DNA of 40,657 nucleotides, taken from the NCBI GenBank assembly GCA_003165155.1, contig PLSK01000032.1, positions 48,300-88,956 on the forward strand, written 5' to 3'. The notes under the pieces are model-generated. The model saw nothing but the letters and a program-made list of their open reading frames with translations, was not told the DNA's origin and did not search any database. Numbering within the stretch: the first letter of the stretch is position 1; the number at the start of each line of letters is the position of its first letter. The stretch comes from Mycobacterium sp. Its GTDB lineage: Bacteria; Actinomycetota; Actinomycetes; Mycobacteriales; Mycobacteriaceae. Of this stretch, positions 39,401 through 40,657 are shown piece after piece. A program made the translations under genes and the position numbers.

Positions 39401-39813
39401 TTGGCGCTTGTGGTCGCCGGCTTCCCGAGGACCAGGTGAACCTGGTGGTTGAAGTGTTCAGGATGCTGGCCGATGCCACCCGCGTTCACCTGTTGTGGGC
39501 GTTGGTGAGCCGCGAGATGTCGGTCAACGACCTGGCCACCCACGTTGGGAAGCCCGCTCCGTCGGTATCTCAGCACCTCGCGAAGCTAAGGATGGCGCGC
39601 CTGGTCCGAACCCGCCGCGAGGGAACCACGATCTTCTACAGCCTCGACAACGACCACATTCGACAACTGGTTACCGATGCCGTCTTCAATGCCGAGCACG
39701 CCGGACCGGGCATACCCGGCCACCATCGCGACGCCGCCGAACTGGCGACCCTGCACCCTGACAGATCCGACGCCGACTCCAATCTGGCCCGACGGAACGG
39801 ACGCCGATCATGA
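39388..39813 (+). CDS. kmtR: KmtR-like ArsR-family metal-responsive repressor
   Basis: A 141-aa winged-helix repressor: 'EDQVNLVVEVFRMLADATRVHLLWALVSREMSVNDLATHVGKPAPSVSQHLAKLRMARLVRTRREGTTIFYSLDNDHIRQLVTDAVFNAEHAGPGIPGHHRDAAELATLH'. It is very close to what I recall of Rv0827c (KmtR), a Ni/Co sensor that represses a CDF exporter gene. The His-rich end (GHHRD) would help bind metal. The ORF track begins at 39250, but the dyad and the family N-terminus point to ATG 39388. Its stop overlaps the CDF start (ATGA). Confidence 0.88.
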   Translation: MNADIGACGRRLPEDQVNLVVEVFRMLADATRVHLLWALVSREMSVNDLATHVGKPAPSVSQHLAKLRMARLVRTRREGTTIFYSLDNDHIRQLVTDAVFNAEHAGPGIPGHHRDAAELATLHPDRSDADSNLARRNGRRS

Positions 39814-40657
39814 CCCACGACGCTGTTCACAGTCATGACCATGGACACGATCACAGCCACGGCGGACGCGGCGGCAAGTTAGGCGCCGCGCTGCGGGAAG
39901 TGTTCGCGCCGCATAGCCACGATGTCTCCGACAGTATTGACGGCGCACTGGAATCAAGCGCAGCAGGTATCCGGGCGGTGAAGATCAGCCTGCTCGTCCT
40001 CGGCATGACGGCGGTCGCCCAGATCGTGATCGTGGTGATCTCGGGATCGGTCGCTCTGCTAGCCGACACCGTCCACAATTTCTCCGACGCACTCACTGCA
40101 ATCCCGCTGTGGATCGCTTTCGCCCTGAGCACCAAGGCCGCCACGCGGCGCTACACCTATGGGTTCGGGCGTGCGGAAGACTTGGCCGGATTGTTCGTCG
40201 TGGCGATGATCACTCTCTCGGCCATCATCGCCGGCATCGAATCGGTCCGCCGCCTCATCAACCCCATTCCGATTGAGCATGTCGGCTGGGTCGCAGCCGC
40301 TGGTCTCGCCGGATTCATCGGCAACGAACTCGTCGCCTTCTACCGCATCCGAGTGGGTCGCCGGATCGGCTCGGCGGCCCTCATCGCAGACGGCCTACAT
40401 GCGCGCACCGATGGATTCACCTCACTGGCGGTGCTTTTCGGTGCAGGCGGCGTCGCGCTGGGCTTTCCGCTAGCCGACCCGATCATCGGCCTGGTCATCA
40501 CTGTTGCCATCCTCGCCGTCTTGCGCACCGCGGTCCGCGACATCTTCCGCCGGCTCATGGACGCGGTCGACCCCGCGTTCGTCGACAACGCCGAAGCCGC
40601 GCTGGCCGCCCAACCCGGCGTCACTGGCGTTCGCAGCGTGAAGATGCGGTGGATCGG
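39810..40657 (+). CDS. Cation diffusion facilitator metal exporter (partial)
   Basis: The first 282 codons of a CDF transporter, cut by the window edge and absent from the ORF track. It starts with a histidine-rich metal-binding tail (HSHDHGHDHSHGG). TM2 carries 'SGSVALLADTVHNFSDAL' (the HxxxD site of CDF) and TM5 carries 'ALIADGLHARTDGFTSLAVLFG' (second HxxxD). The cytoplasmic domain begins near residue 250. It would export divalent metal (Ni/Co/Zn) by proton exchange. Coupled to and presumably controlled by the KmtR-like repressor. Confidence 0.9.
   Translation, partial: MTHDAVHSHDHGHDHSHGGRGGKLGAALREVFAPHSHDVSDSIDGALESSAAGIRAVKISLLVLGMTAVAQIVIVVISGSVALLADTVHNFSDALTAIPLWIAFALSTKAATRRYTYGFGRAEDLAGLFVVAMITLSAIIAGIESVRRLINPIPIEHVGWVAAAGLAGFIGNELVAFYRIRVGRRIGSAALIADGLHARTDGFTSLAVLFGAGGVALGFPLADPIIGLVITVAILAVLRTAVRDIFRRLMDAVDPAFVDNAEAALAAQPGVTGVRSVKMRWI

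Overview
The window is a chromosomal segment of a slow-growing-type, GC-rich Mycobacterium (not a direct copy of M. tuberculosis), interrupted by a roughly 22.2 kb integrated element. Bases 1 to about 10.5 kb follow the gene order that I recall for M. tuberculosis Rv0555-Rv0566c: the menD 3' end, a DUF3592 membrane protein, the mannosyltransferase mgtA/pimB, menG, a secreted DUF732 protein, menJ, the prenyl synthase grcC1, htpX, gpdA1, a Baeyer-Villiger monooxygenase and yajQ, ending at tRNA-Tyr(GTA). Two departures stand out. The salicylate-inducible methyltransferase Rv0560c is absent, although a palindromic control region remains. A Tat-exported MsrB is present between htpX and gpdA1.

A 30-bp direct repeat of the tRNA-Tyr 3' end (10481-10510 and 32655-32684) bounds the element. 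Its right part, on the minus strand, has the early-gene order of the M. tuberculosis phiRv1/phiRv2 prophage-like elements: tyrosine integrase, small protein, excisionase, DUF2742 protein, SF3 helicase, a run of small zinc-finger/HTH genes, then an HNH protein. No terminase, portal, protease, capsid, major tail or tail chaperone genes are visible. Instead, an intact 2081-codon tape measure gene with M15-type peptidase and transglycosylase-like domains follows, separated from HNH only by a GC-rich, repeat- and hairpin-bearing non-coding stretch that could be a packaging site. This looks like a phage satellite, or a drastically reduced prophage, that kept or acquired only a tail-length/cell-wall-penetration protein.

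The left third of the element (10.5-19.1 kb) is a mosaic accessory region. It holds two related small secreted cysteine-containing proteins, a DUF4189 membrane protein, a HEPN-type (Rx4H) protein with a small partner, an all-helical unknown with a small partner, a trypsin-like protease, and a three-gene cassette ending in a PIN-domain protein. Three decayed copies of one short gene end (reading GDELxSLPLTWNTQ-stop on the minus strand) punctuate the minus-strand cassettes, so modules appear to have accumulated at a duplicated anchor. Two convergent gene pairs abut stop-to-stop with no intervening base. The HEPN, PIN and protease modules are typical effector folds, so an anti-phage or addiction role is plausible but unproven.

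Right of attR the chromosome first shows decay (a frameshifted HipA-like kinase and a fragment of a medium-chain dehydrogenase). Then come a patatin-like phospholipase, a FadE5-like acyl-CoA dehydrogenase divergent from a PucR-type regulator, a 35-aa membrane microprotein missed by the ORF track, and a KmtR-like ArsR repressor translationally coupled to a CDF metal exporter that runs off the window. The KmtR-like gene probably has a leaderless promoter with its operator across the start codon.

All assignments come from reading motifs and from remembered family and gene-order knowledge; no searches were run.
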